A stretch of 64,000 bases of DNA. Source: Chitinophagaceae bacterium. GTDB lineage: Bacteria; Bacteroidota; Bacteroidia; Chitinophagales; Chitinophagaceae. This document shows, piece after piece, positions 42,861 to 50,927 of this stretch (position 1 is the first letter of the stretch; the number at the start of each line of letters is the position of its first letter). Where the stretch lies: the NCBI GenBank assembly GCA_016710935.1, contig JADJTY010000009.1, positions 186,001-250,000 on the forward strand, given 5' to 3'. Both the position numbers and the translations under genes were made by a program. A model generated the notes under the pieces. It was not told where the DNA came from, ran no database searches, and was given only the letters and a program-made list of their open reading frames with translations.

Positions 42861-44063
42861 ATGCTTTTCAACTTTAATTTATACAGTGCCTTATTAATAC
42901 CGGCATTTATCCAGGGCATGTTGTTCTTTTGCCTGCTGCTTTACAGGGGCTGGAAGGAAGAAAAATTAAGTGATAAACTGCTTGGGTTCCTGCTTTTACT
43001 AAACGCCCTTAAAATTGCATACTGGATGCTTGGCTTTGCCGGCTGGTATGATGCACATGATGCCTATACCAGCTTTATGTTTTACTTCCCTTTTGATAAT
43101 GTGATATGTATGGGGCCTTTACTCTATTTTTATTTCCTGAGCCTTACCAATGCTGATTTTACAATTGAACGTAAACATCAAAAACATTTTATTTTACCGG
43201 CCTTATGGCTGCTGCTGATACTGGCTAAATTTATATTTGATTATTGTTTGCATTACCCATTTCCAGATATTGAAAACACACAATATGGTACCAAAGGGCC
43301 TTTTGCCGATCTGGATAAAAACAAATGGACGGGCCTTATCTCTTTTGCATCTTTCTTTTATTACATTTTTATTACGCTGCGATCATTCAGGTCGTACCAG
43401 CTATATGTAAAAGAAAATTTTTCTACCACAGAAGATATCCGTTTCAACTGGCTTCGTAACATTTTATATGCAATCAGTGCAGGGGTACTCATCATTTTTT
43501 TATTTAACCTCATAGCACAGTTTAAAACCTTTGGCAACAACTCTTATATTTTCGACTGGTATGCCTATATCTTTCTGGGTATGGTGACCTATTATTTAAG
43601 CATTGCAGGCTTTTATACCAAACACAGATTGCTGCAAAAACTTCATTTTACTCCAAGTGAACAACAGGCATTACCAGAAGAAAAAATAATCAATGAAAAG
43701 GAAGAAATGCCAGCGCTGCAAAACTGGAAGGAAAAACTGTTTATACATATGGCTGAAAAAAAACCTCACCTGGAGGCAGAACTTACATTATCCGATCTTG
43801 CCAAACAGCTTAAAACAAACAGTTCTGTACTATCCAAAGTTATTAATGACGGCACCGGCCGCAACTTCAACGACTTCATTAATGCTTACCGTGTACAGGA
43901 AGTAATAGCAAAACTAAAAGCCGGTGAGCAGCAAAAACAAACCCTGCTGGGTATTGCTTATGATTGCGGGTTCAACAGCAAAGCCACTTTTAACCGGGCA
44001 TTTAAAAAAATAACCGGTAAACCCCCTAAAGAATTTATGGATGCACTTGATGCAGTTAATTAA
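42861..44063 (+). CDS. Membrane-anchored AraC-family regulator
   Basis: 400 residues. About seven hydrophobic segments fill residues 5-245 (for example LIPAFIQGMLFFCLLL, FIFDYCLHYPF-flanking helices and YIFLGMVTYYLSIAGFY). The AraC-type double HTH at about 290-395 contains LTLSDLAKQLKTNSSVLSKV and GIAYDCGFNSKATFNRAFKK, ending ITGKPPKEF. This 7TM-AraC layout is common in Bacteroidota and suggests membrane signal sensing. A perfect inverted repeat and a DoxX gene follow directly, making that gene a candidate target. Confidence 0.88.
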   Translation: MLFNFNLYSALLIPAFIQGMLFFCLLLYRGWKEEKLSDKLLGFLLLLNALKIAYWMLGFAGWYDAHDAYTSFMFYFPFDNVICMGPLLYFYFLSLTNADFTIERKHQKHFILPALWLLLILAKFIFDYCLHYPFPDIENTQYGTKGPFADLDKNKWTGLISFASFFYYIFITLRSFRSYQLYVKENFSTTEDIRFNWLRNILYAISAGVLIIFLFNLIAQFKTFGNNSYIFDWYAYIFLGMVTYYLSIAGFYTKHRLLQKLHFTPSEQQALPEEKIINEKEEMPALQNWKEKLFIHMAEKKPHLEAELTLSDLAKQLKTNSSVLSKVINDGTGRNFNDFINAYRVQEVIAKLKAGEQQKQTLLGIAYDCGFNSKATFNRAFKKITGKPPKEFMDALDAVN

Positions 44064-44085
44064 TGTAATCATGTAGCATATTATC

Positions 44086-44113
44086 ATTTGAAACTGCAAA
44101 AACAGTTTCAAAT
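44086..44113. promoter_or_regulatory. Inverted repeat between the AraC-type and DoxX genes
   Basis: Perfect 11-bp arms ATTTGAAACTG (44086-44096) and CAGTTTCAAAT (44103-44113), 6-nt spacer. No T run follows, so it could be an operator for the upstream regulator or the end of its transcript. Confidence 0.5.
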
Positions 44114-44118
44114 CATGT

Positions 44119-44156
44119 TTTGCAGCGACCGGGGGGGGGACGTAGCCGCATCTTTG
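44119..44156 (+). promoter_or_regulatory. Possible DoxX promoter with a G9 tract in its spacer
   Basis: TTTG at 44119-44122 and an imperfect -7 CATCTTTG at 44149-44156 are 26 nt apart. The spacer contains nine consecutive G's (44131-44139). With a usual 19-21-nt spacer the tract is about 5-7 nt too long. The -7 match lacks the first T, so the call is tentative. Confidence 0.3.
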
Positions 44157-44192
44157 TGCAAACAAATTATTCACAACAAAAAATTTCATATT

Positions 44193-45158
44193 ATGAAAAT
44201 ATTATTTCGTCAGTTTATGTTTGGCACCAGCATTGGTAACGATAAAGTCATTAATATCGGCTGGCTTCTGTTCCGGATTCATGCTGGTTTAAGTATTGCT
44301 ATTCACGCTGGATGGCCTAAAATGAATTCACTTGCTGCTCCCGGCTGGTTTGCCGAACAGGTAGCAGGCCTTGGGTTCACTTTTCCGTCGCCGGAATTTT
44401 GGGCCGGCATGGCAGCCTGGGGCGAATTTATTGGCGGTATCCTGCTTGCCATTGGGCTGTTTACCCGGTTTGCAGCCATTCAATTGGCTTTCCAGTTTTT
44501 TGTAATCGCTTTTTTATGGTATGATCAACCTGAGCCGCTTACCGGCATGTATTTTCAGCAGTTATTATTCTGGGTATTTATATTGATTTCTTTTGGTGGG
44601 GGTGGCAGGTATTCTTTAGATAATTTGATTGTGAAAAGCATAAAAATAAAAGCTGTACCGGTTTTTAAAACCGCCATGGTCTCGGCATTATTGTGTTTGG
44701 GAATGAACAACTATGCACAAAGCCCCGCTCTGAGCATAAATGATTTTAAGCCCCTTGAAGGAAACTGGAAAGGCACACTTACTTATAAAGATTACAGCAG
44801 CAATAAAAGCCAGACAATTGAGGCATTAACTGTTATAAAAATAAGAAATAAAAATAGTTTTGTAATTAGCATTGACTTCCCAAATGAGCCAGGCAGGGGT
44901 GGAAAAGATAAATACATTATTGCTAAAAACGGAATGACGATCAATAAGAAAAAAGTTATAGAAAGAACTTCACAACCTGATGGTTCATTAAAAATTGTTT
45001 TGGAGGAAAAAGGAGAAGATGGAAATGACCACAAACCCGCTACCTTTCACCACATATTTTTGATTGAAGGCGATAAACTTACATTAACAAAAATGGTTAA
45101 TTTCGATGCGGAGAGCAATTTTTTTCAACGTAATCAATATGTTTTCAGCCGGAATTAA
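44193..45158 (+). CDS. DoxX membrane domain fused to a secreted-type C-terminal domain
   Basis: 321 residues from the ATG at 44193; the upstream frame runs through the G tract and is not credible. Residues about 1-150 are a four-helix DoxX membrane domain (LLFRIHAGLSIAIHAGWPKM, AWGEFIGGILLAIGLF). Residues about 155-175 (AMVSALLCLGMNNYAQ) look like a signal peptide, and about 178-321 form a small beta domain (PLEGNWKGTLTYKDY, FHHIFLIEGDKLTL) of lipocalin/DUF type. So two normally separate proteins appear to be fused, with the internal hydrophobic stretch acting as a fifth helix. No frameshift is needed for this. Confidence 0.8.
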   Translation: MKILFRQFMFGTSIGNDKVINIGWLLFRIHAGLSIAIHAGWPKMNSLAAPGWFAEQVAGLGFTFPSPEFWAGMAAWGEFIGGILLAIGLFTRFAAIQLAFQFFVIAFLWYDQPEPLTGMYFQQLLFWVFILISFGGGGRYSLDNLIVKSIKIKAVPVFKTAMVSALLCLGMNNYAQSPALSINDFKPLEGNWKGTLTYKDYSSNKSQTIEALTVIKIRNKNSFVISIDFPNEPGRGGKDKYIIAKNGMTINKKKVIERTSQPDGSLKIVLEEKGEDGNDHKPATFHHIFLIEGDKLTLTKMVNFDAESNFFQRNQYVFSRN

Positions 45159-45168
45159 TAATGATTGT

Positions 45169-45200
45169 ATAAGCCGGTTATTTAGTACAAACCGGCTTAT
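45169..45200. terminator. Bidirectional hairpin between convergent genes
   Basis: Perfect 11-bp stem ATAAGCCGGTT / AACCGGCTTAT with a 10-nt loop between the DoxX and DUF3810 stops. The T run is weak. Confidence 0.6.
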
Positions 45201-45205
45201 GCACA

Positions 45206-46285
45206 TCAAATCTTCCCATATTTTTTATAATAGGCAATAATGAAGCCGGTAACTTCATCATAGCTAAGAACACCCTGTGGTTGCTGGTTTCCTTCTAAAT
45301 ATTTTCCATAGATCCACCTGAAAACAGGTTCAACAGGATTCCGGTGCTTTTGATAAAATGCCCGCCACTCTTTTAGATCATCTATTACAGCAGGTACTAA
45401 TTTATTTCTATATTCTTTTGCTGCAACCGAATCGGTTGCAAACAGGTTACGGTTACTGTACATAAACAGATCGAGGTAAACCGAATAATGTAAGAGTGTA
45501 TCTTTTGATGCAGTGGCCGACAGAAAGCCAACAAAATTTGCTTCCCTTTCTTTTGCATAACCAAGCTGGTGCGCTACTTCATGGCAACTTGTAAAAGGCT
45601 GTAAAAATTTTGGCACCAATGTATTTACCTGCGCCTCGCCTGTAAAAGGATTGTAATAGCCGGTAAAGCCCATATAATTGCCCACCCAACTCCACACCGA
45701 TGGTTTTAGCGAAACGGGCTGATATATTAAAAAGGGATAGATTTTCTCTGCCTTTTTGTAAGCATCCTGCACTTTTACAAACAATTGCTTTTTTGAAGGA
45801 TATTCAACATGCTGGTTTACCAGTGCCTGTTTAGCTTCATTTACTTTTTCAACCAACAACCCGTTGATCATTTTCAGGTCTTCAGGCTGGTACTTCTCCA
45901 TTTTTAACTGCAACTGGCTGGCAATGCCCACCCGGTTGTAATTAATACCCCAAAACAGGTTGAAAATTATATAAACAACCAGAAAAATACGCAGGGCTTT
46001 TCCTGCGCCGGCAGCAAATCCAGCCAGGGTAGCCTGCCTTTTAAAAATGATCTTAATCCCCTTTACCAATTTCCATATCAGCCATAAAATCACCAGTCCG
46101 TATAAAACATCGCCTATACTAAAAGGAAGCCAGCCAAAACTATAGCGCAACAATCGGCTGAAAGCGGGGTAAAAACCGGTGGAATATTGGTTTTCCACAC
46201 GTGTGGAATCATTTGCATAAATATGTATAAAAACAGCAATTCCCACTAAAACAAGTGTAAAAACCAGCGATTTTGTCATTTTCAT
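45206..46285 (-). CDS. DUF3810 membrane protein with HExxH-type motif
   Basis: 359 residues from the ATG at 46285 (MKMTKSLVFTLVL); a TTG 21 nt further out is less likely. Three membrane segments in the first 125 residues precede a soluble domain. It contains SCHEVAHQLGYAKEREANFV, where HEVAH plus the downstream Glu form a gluzincin-like zinc site. It may therefore be a membrane-bound metallopeptidase; the family is otherwise uncharacterised. Divergent from DUF177. Confidence 0.85.
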   Translation of the reverse strand: MKMTKSLVFTLVLVGIAVFIHIYANDSTRVENQYSTGFYPAFSRLLRYSFGWLPFSIGDVLYGLVILWLIWKLVKGIKIIFKRQATLAGFAAGAGKALRIFLVVYIIFNLFWGINYNRVGIASQLQLKMEKYQPEDLKMINGLLVEKVNEAKQALVNQHVEYPSKKQLFVKVQDAYKKAEKIYPFLIYQPVSLKPSVWSWVGNYMGFTGYYNPFTGEAQVNTLVPKFLQPFTSCHEVAHQLGYAKEREANFVGFLSATASKDTLLHYSVYLDLFMYSNRNLFATDSVAAKEYRNKLVPAVIDDLKEWRAFYQKHRNPVEPVFRWIYGKYLEGNQQPQGVLSYDEVTGFIIAYYKKYGKI

Positions 46286-46361
46286 ATCGGCCCTAAAAGT
46301 AATCAATAGCTGTAAAGGGTATAAAATCTATTTTTGAACCTAAAAATTGCAAATATTACCT

Positions 46362-46369
46362 TACCTTTG
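46362..46369 (+). promoter_or_regulatory. Promoter -7 element of DUF177-rpmF
   Basis: TACCTTTG followed by CCGTCC, 20 nt before the ATG. Identical core to rplU and rpmB. Confidence 0.7.
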
Positions 46370-46389
46370 CCGTCCTTTAAACCATACGT

Positions 46390-46953
46390 ATGGCGAGTAA
46401 ACGGACATTTGAGATTGCATTTGTAGGGTTAAAGCAGGGAGTTCATGAGTTTAACTACGTAGTGGACGACAAGTTCTTTGTTGAAAAAGGTGAACCTGAT
46501 TTTACCAATTGCCAGGCAAACATAAAGCTCCAGCTTGATAAAAAAAGCAGTTTTATGTTACTTAAGTTTGAAATTGGCGGTAAAGCAGATATAACCTGCG
46601 ACCGGTGCGGAAATCCGCTGGGCATGGACATCTGGGACGAGTTTAACGTGTTGGTTAAACTGGTAGAGAACCCGGATGAAATGAATGCGCAGGAAGAAGA
46701 CCCGGACGTATTTTATATTTCCCGTAACGAAAGCCATCTGGATGTTGGCAACTGGATCTATGAATTTGTGTTGCTCAGCTTTCCGCTGCAGAAAATGTGC
46801 AGCCTAGAAGAAATGGGCGGTCCGCAATGCAACAAGGAAGTGCTGGAAAAACTGAAGGCCATGGAAGTAAAAGAAGAAGAACACAACGCCAACCAGTTGT
46901 GGAAGGGCCTGGAGCAGTTTAAAAAAGTAAAAAAAGAAAGAACTAAAAAATAA
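46390..46953 (+). CDS. DUF177/YceD family protein
   Basis: 187 residues. The family core DITCDRCGNPLGMDIWDEFN (residues about 71-90) and a second conserved block near PDVFYISRNESHLDVGNWIY are present. YceD proteins take part in 23S rRNA or ribosome-related expression and are encoded upstream of rpmF in most bacteria, as here (26 nt spacing). The C terminus is strongly basic. Confidence 0.9.
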   Translation: MASKRTFEIAFVGLKQGVHEFNYVVDDKFFVEKGEPDFTNCQANIKLQLDKKSSFMLLKFEIGGKADITCDRCGNPLGMDIWDEFNVLVKLVENPDEMNAQEEDPDVFYISRNESHLDVGNWIYEFVLLSFPLQKMCSLEEMGGPQCNKEVLEKLKAMEVKEEEHNANQLWKGLEQFKKVKKERTKK

Positions 46954-46979
46954 TCATTAAAAATTAAAAATCAAGCGAT

Positions 46980-47174
46980 ATGCCAAATCCAAAAAGGCGC
47001 CACTCACAACAACGCAGTGCTAAAAGAAGAACACATTATAAGGCAAGTGAGCCAACTTTGAGTGTTGACAAAACAACCGGCGAAACACATGTACGTCACC
47101 GTGCTCATGTTAGCGAAGGAAAATTATTCTACAAAGGAAAATTAGTTGCAGAGAAAGCTCCGCTGAAAGCATAA
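46980..47174 (+). CDS. rpmF: 50S ribosomal protein L32
   Basis: 64 residues starting MPNPKRRHSQQRSAKRRTHY. No CxxC pair, so the zinc-free form. It lies between DUF177 and plsX in the usual order. Confidence 0.97.
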   Translation: MPNPKRRHSQQRSAKRRTHYKASEPTLSVDKTTGETHVRHRAHVSEGKLFYKGKLVAEKAPLKA

Positions 47175-47190
47175 TATTTTTCAAAGTATC

Positions 47191-47235
47191 AATTCTAAGT
47201 CCGAAATTCGTTTAACGAGTTTCAGACTTAGAATT
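47191..47235 (+). terminator. Hairpin after rpmF
   Basis: Long imperfect stem with outer arms AATTCTAAGTC / GACTTAGAATT and an inner CGAAA/TTTC-type stem, followed by TTT. It may partly terminate or attenuate transcription into plsX. Confidence 0.65.
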
Positions 47236-47278
47236 TTGCATTTATAGAAGTCTGCCAAATGCAATTTTTAAAAAGTCT

Positions 47279-47344
47279 GTCAGCCTGAGCTTGTCGAAGG
47301 CAGGTTTATTAGAACGCACCGGGTTCGACAAGCTCACCCTGACA
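47279..47344. repeat. REP-like inverted pair (copy B)
   Basis: Arms TGTCAGCCTGAGCTTGTCGA(A) at 47279-47299 and the inverted partner at 47324-47344 match at 19 of 21 positions, 24-nt spacer. Same family as copies A and C. Confidence 0.85.
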
Positions 47345-47381
47345 CCCTGATTGAACGCTTGCTTAACAAAAAGCTACTAAA

Positions 47382-48350
47382 ATGAATATAGGACTGGACA
47401 TGATGGGTGGTGATTTTGCTCCTTTGGAAACAGTAAAAGGTGCAGCTGAATATTTAACCACAGCATCAGCCGGTATTCATCTTACATTAATTGGTGATGA
47501 AGTGCAGATCAAGGCACACCTTGCCAGTCATCCCATCCCTGCGGATAAGTTTACCATTGTACATGCGCCGGAAATCATTGGCATGCACGAACATCCCACC
47601 AAAGCATTTAAAGAAAAACAAAACTCATCCATTGCCATTGGCTTTCAGTTGCTGGCAGCAGGTAAAACTGATGCTTTCATCAGTGCGGGTAATACCGGTG
47701 CCATGATGGTAGGTTCATTGTTCAGCATTAAAGCAATTGAAGGTGTACTACGCCCTACCATTGGTGCTTATATGCCAAGGGAAGATGGTACCCTGGGCCT
47801 TTTGGTAGATGCGGGTTTAAATGCTGACTGCAAACCTGAAAACCTGAACCAGTTTGCAGTACTGGGTTCATTGTTTGCCAAATACATTTTAAATTTTGAA
47901 AACCCCAAAGTGGGTTTAATAAACCTGGGTGAAGAAGAAGGCAAGGGCAATATACTTACATTGGCCACTTACCCTTTGCTTAAAGAAAACAAGCAGATAC
48001 ATTTCATTGGCAATATTGAAGGACGCGATATCTTATTAAACAAAGCCGATGTACTGGTATGTAATGGCTACACCGGTAACGTGGTTTTAAAACTTGCCGA
48101 AAGCATTTACGACATCAGCAAGCGCCGCCATATGGATGACGAATATTTTAACCGCCTTAATTTTGAACAATATGGTGGCGTACCGGTGCTGGGCGTAAGC
48201 AAACCGGTGATCATCGGGCACGGCATCTCTCACGCCATGGCATTTAAAAATATGATACGCATTGCACACCGGATGTTAGAAACTGATCTTTTAGGAAAAA
48301 TGAAGGACAGTTTTTTGCCTGCCCCGGATAATTCGGGGGGCCAGGTTTAG
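47382..48350 (+). CDS. plsX: Phosphate acyltransferase PlsX
   Basis: 322 residues making acyl-phosphate from acyl-ACP for phospholipid synthesis. MNIGLDMMGGDFAP, FKEKQNSSIAIGFQLLAAG, SAGNTGAMMVGS and the GNIEGRDILLNKADVLVCNG block are diagnostic. The fabH gene that usually follows plsX is absent; small membrane proteins follow instead. Confidence 0.96.
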   Translation: MNIGLDMMGGDFAPLETVKGAAEYLTTASAGIHLTLIGDEVQIKAHLASHPIPADKFTIVHAPEIIGMHEHPTKAFKEKQNSSIAIGFQLLAAGKTDAFISAGNTGAMMVGSLFSIKAIEGVLRPTIGAYMPREDGTLGLLVDAGLNADCKPENLNQFAVLGSLFAKYILNFENPKVGLINLGEEEGKGNILTLATYPLLKENKQIHFIGNIEGRDILLNKADVLVCNGYTGNVVLKLAESIYDISKRRHMDDEYFNRLNFEQYGGVPVLGVSKPVIIGHGISHAMAFKNMIRIAHRMLETDLLGKMKDSFLPAPDNSGGQV

Positions 48351-48494
48351 GAATTACTATTTAGCTTCATTGGCTAAGTTTACCGCAAACGCATTCGGGG
48401 CACTCTTGTACAGAAAATCTTTATTAGGCTTTTATCTTAGCGCAATTGATTATTTTTAATTCGTAACAGGCTAACATTTCAGCTTTAGAATTTT

Positions 48495-49034
48495 ATGGAG
48501 GATTTAAATATAACACTAACTTTCAATCCTGATCATTTCAGAGAAATGTATTACCATGACAGTAAAGGGAGTATTTTAAAATATAAACCAACTCAGAACG
48601 CAATCCTTTATTGCCTTTTAACAGCCTTAGTAACTTTCGGCATTTATCTTACCGCTTTTAAAAGACCCGATATTAGCTGGCTTATCGTTTTGGGTGCTGT
48701 CGCTTTTTTATTTACACTAGTTTATGCAATTGCTGCCATTACCCAACACCTAAAATGGAAAAGCAGTGTAGAGGGTTTTTTAAAAGATATTGCTCAATAC
48801 AAATCACACCAGTTAAAGCTTACATCTGCAGCGCTTGAATTAATTCAGGATTCTACAGTCAGCATAGAGAAATGGGAGAACATTAAATCTGTACAAATCA
48901 ATGATATCTATATTATGCCGCTTAAATCTGACGGGCCTGCTTTTATTATCCCGGCAAAGTCGATGAACCCTGAAGAGTTTACCAAACTGAAAGATTTCAT
49001 TATTGCAAAAATGATGATTTCTGTTCAGGAATAA
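48495..49034 (+). CDS. YcxB-like two-pass membrane protein
   Basis: 179 residues. An N-terminal stretch (ITLTFNPDHFREMYYHDSKG) precedes two membrane helices at about 34-52 and 60-84, followed by a soluble part with LKLTSAALELIQDSTVSIEK and the conserved WENIKSVQINDIYIM. This matches the YcxB-type domain, of unknown function. It is probably co-expressed with the next gene, another small two-pass protein. Confidence 0.6.
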   Translation: MEDLNITLTFNPDHFREMYYHDSKGSILKYKPTQNAILYCLLTALVTFGIYLTAFKRPDISWLIVLGAVAFLFTLVYAIAAITQHLKWKSSVEGFLKDIAQYKSHQLKLTSAALELIQDSTVSIEKWENIKSVQINDIYIMPLKSDGPAFIIPAKSMNPEEFTKLKDFIIAKMMISVQE

Positions 49035-49147
49035 TAGTATAATCCTCTAAACGTTCCTACAGAGCAGGGCAATCTTTTCCTGGCTTCTATCCTCAAACCA
49101 AAAGAAATAGCAGTAGCTTTATTCATCTAAATTCATAACTACCGCTT

Positions 49148-49675
49148 ATGACAAAACTTGCAGCATCATCAGGCACCGTAATTTATGAGGACAAAAATAA
49201 ATTATACATCACCAAAAAGCCTGCGCAGTGGACAAGCACTTTTCTTTTTGTAACCGGCTTGCTTGCTTTTATACTTTTAGCAAATGGCGTGTCACAATTA
49301 TTTGTTTTTGAAATGAAGATTCCTGATGCACCAAATTTGAGATTGATACTGTTTGGCCTGGGCGTTTTATTCTCACTTATTTTTTGGAGAGTTTTAGTAT
49401 ACAGAAAAAAAGTAAATGCCAAACCTGTTAACGAGCTGAAATGTATCTGCATTATTGATCTTAACAACAAAACCCTGCTTGATGACCAACAAAATATAAT
49501 GGCCCCACTCAACCAGGTTATACTCATACGTAAAATGCAGTTAACATCCAGTTCAAAGCAATTGGCATTACAATGGAATAAAAATACGCTGACTCTTGTT
49601 GAAGGAAATCCTTTTGCTGGCGGTATTGAGGCTGTTGAACAAGCATTAATTTCAAAAGGAATAAAAAGAAAGTAA
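49148..49675 (+). CDS. Two-pass membrane protein, unrecognised
   Basis: 175 residues with membrane segments at about 29-52 and 61-80, and a soluble C-terminal half (LKCICIIDLNNKTLLDDQQN). No family is recognised. Its size and layout resemble the upstream gene, but no clear sequence similarity is seen. Confidence 0.55.
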   Translation: MTKLAASSGTVIYEDKNKLYITKKPAQWTSTFLFVTGLLAFILLANGVSQLFVFEMKIPDAPNLRLILFGLGVLFSLIFWRVLVYRKKVNAKPVNELKCICIIDLNNKTLLDDQQNIMAPLNQVILIRKMQLTSSSKQLALQWNKNTLTLVEGNPFAGGIEAVEQALISKGIKRK

Positions 49676-49723
49676 AACAGCAGCATCTTAATCTAATATT
49701 ATTTTTACAGAACCAAATTCTTC

Positions 49724-50737
49724 ATGAAACACTCCCTAACATTACTTCTCCTCAACTTTTTTTGTCTGGTTGCTTTTTGCCAAAAAAACAATTCAAAAAA
49801 ACTGTATACGATACCTGATTCAATTAAAGCTACCGGGTTTTATGCAGAGATAAAAATGAATGAAGATATCGTTAAAAAAAGAAGTAATACAGGCATATCG
49901 GTAAATGGGTTTATATCTGTACTGCTGGGACGAAAAAAAGAACAAAATATATTTTTCTTCAACTATTTTGCAAAACCCGGTTATTATAAAGTGTATGGTA
50001 AAGACACAGATACCACGAGCCATGACATCATTTGGAATTATGACTGGAAAGCAAATGAAACTTATCCCCTGCTGATTGCAACTGCTAGCGATTCTGCTGC
50101 ACATAAAACATTATACACAGGGTATGTTTATTTACCCGCTGAACAAAAATGGAAACTGATCGCCACACGTTGTTATGATGATACCGTTGCATTAAAATAC
50201 TTCAAAACAAAATCCCATAAAAGTCCTGCTGCTTTCTTCAGCAACCGCTGGCTACAACGTAGCAACGGTACCTGGAAAGCACTTGACTCACAAACAACAA
50301 AGCCCCCATCACTGCGCCAGATGAGTAATATCGACAGCCTGGCACAACAAAAAATTGAAGAAGAACTGCTGCGTAGCAAACTGCCGAAAGACAGTATCGT
50401 TTATGAAGAAGGCATGTTTTACCAAACTCTAAAACAAGGAACAGGAAAATTGGTAAAAGTTACCGATACACTTACGGTGCATTACAAAGGATCGCTCTTT
50501 AGTGATGGCAGTATATTTGACCAAACAAAAAATAAACCTGCCACCTTTCCCTTAGAGCGGTTGATCAAAGGATGGCAGCTTGGCCTGGTACATTGCAAAG
50601 TGGGTGGAAAGATGCGGTTGTTTCTGCCTTCCGGCAGTGCTTATGGCATACGCACAAGGTCGGCCAACATACCCCCAAACAGTATTTTGGTGTTTGATGT
50701 GGAAGTGTTGGATACAAAGGAGAAAATTGCAAAATAA
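49724..50737 (+). CDS. Secreted FKBP-type peptidyl-prolyl isomerase with extra N-terminal domain
   Basis: 337 residues. A signal peptide ends near residue 19 (FCQ). Residues about 20-215 form an extracellular DUF3472-like domain of unclear role (KATGFYAEIKMNEDIVKK, FFNYFAKPGYYKVYG). The C-terminal FKBP domain (about 240-335) has LTVHYKGSLFSDGSIFDQTK, FPLERLIKGWQLGL and the lip IPPNSILVFDVEVL. It should catalyse cis-trans proline isomerisation in the periplasm. Confidence 0.85.
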   Translation: MKHSLTLLLLNFFCLVAFCQKNNSKKLYTIPDSIKATGFYAEIKMNEDIVKKRSNTGISVNGFISVLLGRKKEQNIFFFNYFAKPGYYKVYGKDTDTTSHDIIWNYDWKANETYPLLIATASDSAAHKTLYTGYVYLPAEQKWKLIATRCYDDTVALKYFKTKSHKSPAAFFSNRWLQRSNGTWKALDSQTTKPPSLRQMSNIDSLAQQKIEEELLRSKLPKDSIVYEEGMFYQTLKQGTGKLVKVTDTLTVHYKGSLFSDGSIFDQTKNKPATFPLERLIKGWQLGLVHCKVGGKMRLFLPSGSAYGIRTRSANIPPNSILVFDVEVLDTKEKIAK

Positions 50738-50748
50738 GCGTGTAATAA

Positions 50749-50809
50749 GAGGTGTCACCTTTTTTATAGTTTCTGGTACTTCGAAGCCTGTAAAGAAAGG
50801 TGACCCCTC
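50749..50809. repeat. Inverted repeat GAGGTGTCACCTTT / AAAGGTGACCCCTC
   Basis: 14-bp arms at 50749-50762 and 50796-50809, one mismatch, 33-nt spacer. It could be a terminator for the FKBP gene or a dispersed repeat. Confidence 0.6.
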
Positions 50810-50927
50810 GTGCTACAATTTTTAATGCAAATCAAAATGATTGTAAGCGTATCTTACTTTACATTTGTTTTATCAATTTTAAACCTTTTAACTGTAAGGT
50901 TGTTTATCACCAACTAAAAACATAACA

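Noticed and set aside
44088..44192. Longer start for the DoxX fusion
   Set aside because: The extra codons cross the inverted repeat and the G9 tract and have no DoxX-like sequence.
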